A program made the position numbers and the translations under genes. Below the pieces are notes generated by a model. The model was not told the DNA's origin. It made no database searches and saw nothing but the letters and a program-made list of their open reading frames with translations. From Desulforhabdus amnigena (GTDB taxonomy: Bacteria; Desulfobacterota; Syntrophobacteria; Syntrophobacterales; Syntrophobacteraceae), in NCBI RefSeq assembly GCF_027925305.1, contig NZ_BSDR01000001.1, positions 2,569,001-2,633,000 of the forward strand: a DNA stretch of 64,000 nt. The letters are read 5' to 3'. Shown here piece by piece: positions 62,539 through 64,000 of this stretch (positions are counted from its first letter, which is position 1; each line of letters begins with the position of its first letter).

Positions 62539-63522
62539 ATGGATACGCCATTGCTTGAAGTAAAGGACCTTCAAACATATTTCTATACGGAACGGGGCAT
62601 TGCCAAAGCCGTCGACAGGGTGAGCTTCAGCCTTTCCGAGGGCCAGGCTCTTGGCATCGTAGGAGAATCCGGCTGCGGAAAAACAGTGACGGCTCAATCC
62701 ATTATGCGCCTGATCCCTTCACCACCCGGCGAAATCGTCAATGGACGGATCCTCTTCGAGGGAGTGGACCTGCTCTCTCTTTCCGAGGAAGAAATGAATG
62801 CCATCCGAGGCAACAGGATTTCCATGATCTTCCAGGAGCCCATGACGGCCCTCAACCCGGTTTTCAGGGTGGGAGATCAAATCAGTGAAGTCATTGTGCG
62901 CCACAGAAAAGTTCGGAAGCCGGAAGCCATGGAGAGGACCGTCGAACTTCTTCGAAAGGTGGGAATCCCTTCCCCCGAAGTGCGGATCATGGATTACCCG
63001 CACCAGATGAGCGGCGGAATGCGCCAACGTGTGATGATCGCCATGGCTATCGCCTGCGACCCGCAACTTATCATTGCCGACGAACCCACCACCGCGCTGG
63101 ATGTGACCATCCAAGCCCAGATCCTGCAACTTCTGCAACACCTTCGCGAGTCGACTCGCACCTCCATTCTTCTTATCACCCACGATTTAGGGGTCGTGGC
63201 GGAGATCACCGAAAGGGTGCTGGTCATGTATGCCGGACGCATCCTGGAAGAAGCCGGCGTGAAGGACCTGTTCGACAATCCCCTCCATCCTTACACGCAA
63301 GGGTTGATGCAGTCCATACCCGGCCGCATCGTTTGTAAGGACAAAAAACGGCTGGACGCCATTCCGGGCGTTGTTCCCAGCCTGCTGGACCTCCCCGCCG
63401 GGTGCAAGTTCAATACGCGCTGCCCTCACGCCTTTGACCGATGCTTTCACGATCCGGAACCCGGTCTTCTGCTTCCCCAAAATGGACATCCCGTACGCTG
63501 TTGGCTCTACGAGGAGAAATGA
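62539..63522 (+). CDS. oppD: Oligopeptide/dipeptide ABC transporter ATPase, OppD/DppD type
   Basis: The 327-residue ATPase would power uptake of peptides or other solutes (nickel is possible in this family). Motifs: Walker [15 protein letters not shown]-loop [12 protein letters not shown], signature MSGGMRQR, Walker [15 protein letters not shown], and the OppD-type C-terminal extension with a four-Cys-rich region ([15 protein letters not shown]). Start ATG 62539 follows AAGGACC. The next gene, oppF, begins two bases after the stop. Permease and binding protein genes are not in this window, so substrate is unknown. Confidence 0.93.
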   Translation: MDTPLLEVKDLQTYFYTERGIAKAVDRVSFSLSEGQALGIVGESGCGKTVTAQSIMRLIPSPPGEIVNGRILFEGVDLLSLSEEEMNAIRGNRISMIFQEPMTALNPVFRVGDQISEVIVRHRKVRKPEAMERTVELLRKVGIPSPEVRIMDYPHQMSGGMRQRVMIAMAIACDPQLIIADEPTTALDVTIQAQILQLLQHLRESTRTSILLITHDLGVVAEITERVLVMYAGRILEEAGVKDLFDNPLHPYTQGLMQSIPGRIVCKDKKRLDAIPGVVPSLLDLPAGCKFNTRCPHAFDRCFHDPEPGLLLPQNGHPVRCWLYEEK

Positions 63523-63523
63523 C

Positions 63524-64000
63524 GTGGTAGAATGGAAAGAGACCAGCAACCTGCTGGTTCTAAAAAATGTCAGGAAACATTATCCCATCACACGGGGAAT
63601 ACTGCACCGGGAAGCGGGATGTGTCAAAGCGGTGGATGGAATAAACCTCACCATCCATCAGGGTGAGACATTGGGACTGGTGGGAGAAAGCGGTTGTGGG
63701 AAATCCACTCTGGGCAGAGTCATCCTGCGATTGGAAGAACCCACGGAAGGTGAAATCCTCTTTGAAGGTCAAAATATCCTGCAAGCATCTCACAAAGAGA
63801 TGCAGGTCCTTCGCAGAAAGATGCAGATCGTTTTCCAGGATCCTTACTCTTCACTGAATCCCCGCAAAACCATCGGCTGGATCATCGCTGAAGGGCTCAA
63901 CATTCACAAAATCGGCTCCGTTAAGGAACGGCGGGAACGGGTGCAAGATATGATGGAGGTTGTGGGCTTGCGTCCGGAATATATCAACCGCTACCCTCAT
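63524..64000 (+). CDS. oppF: Oligopeptide/dipeptide ABC transporter ATPase, OppF/DppF type (partial)
   Basis: The frame starts at GTG 63524 behind GAGGAG (seven-base spacing), two bases after oppD. The window end cuts it after 159 codons. The N-terminus has the OppF-type sequence [15 protein letters not shown], Walker [13 protein letters not shown] and Q-loop [15 protein letters not shown]. Signature and Walker B lie beyond the end. It pairs with oppD as the second ATPase of the transporter. Confidence 0.93.
   Translation, partial: MVEWKETSNLLVLKNVRKHYPITRGILHREAGCVKAVDGINLTIHQGETLGLVGESGCGKSTLGRVILRLEEPTEGEILFEGQNILQASHKEMQVLRRKMQIVFQDPYSSLNPRKTIGWIIAEGLNIHKIGSVKERRERVQDMMEVVGLRPEYINRYPH

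Overview
The window is about 64 kb of chromosome from a Gram-negative bacterium, most likely a member of the former Deltaproteobacteria (Desulfobacterota) near the Syntrophobacter group. This is inferred from gene content and gene order: CarD, a YacL-like PIN/TRAM protein, DUF1844, DUF4416, RemA (DUF370) beside YicC and Gmk, YggT beside DivIVA, and a heptose kinase. No rRNA or other decisive marker is present, so genus and species are not claimed. Two tRNAs are seen (Gln-TTG and Arg-CCT). No phage, insertion sequence with a transposase, CRISPR array or plasmid backbone was found.

Region 1 (0-18.5 kb, all on the minus strand) is conserved housekeeping: rluD, PIN/TRAM protein, carD, pth, rplY, prs, tRNA-Gln, ispE, DUF1844, serA, a VKOR-SurA-DsbA-like fusion, a BepA-like M48 protease, rsfS, nadD, proA, proB, obgE, rpmA, rplU and a 42-codon cysteine-containing peptide gene upstream of rplU. 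The prs gene lies in its classical place but lacks several usual catalytic residues.

Region 2 (19-28.4 kb) is again conserved. On the plus strand are YggT, DivIVA, a Trm112-like protein, heptose-7-phosphate kinase, DUF4416, YicC, RemA, Gmk and RlmB. On the minus strand are TatD, Maf and YggS. An SH3/coiled-coil envelope protein and tRNA-Arg follow.

Region 3 (28.4-52.5 kb) is accessory and rich in repeats. It holds a secreted PHP-domain protein, an alpha-glucan phosphorylase, a sirtuin, and a probable surface-glycan locus: UDP-xylose synthase-like epimerase, ABC exporter, PIG-L deacetylase, secreted glycosidase, acyltransferase and two paralogous CgeB-like glycosyltransferases. Next is a two-gene secreted unit: a DUF6345 protein with His-Gly and Asp-Cys motifs resembling clan CD cysteine peptidases, and a partner with a possible PepSY/FTP-like propeptide segment. 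A flavodoxin-ferredoxin protein, DUF3124, a PEBP-like protein and a zinc-ribbon peptide follow.

Region 4 (52.6-64 kb) has MarC, a complete 2-oxoglutarate dehydrogenase operon (sucA-sucB-lpd), a membrane protein fusing a glycosidase-like TIM barrel to a GT2 glycosyltransferase, and the start of an oppD-oppF ATPase pair cut by the window end.

Between the genes lie at least five families of short non-coding, partly palindromic repeats (called R1 to R5 here) with two to four copies each. They are nested: an R1 copy interrupts an R5 copy at the left edge, and another R5 copy interrupts an R4 copy near 41.1 kb. This suggests successive insertions of MITE-like elements.
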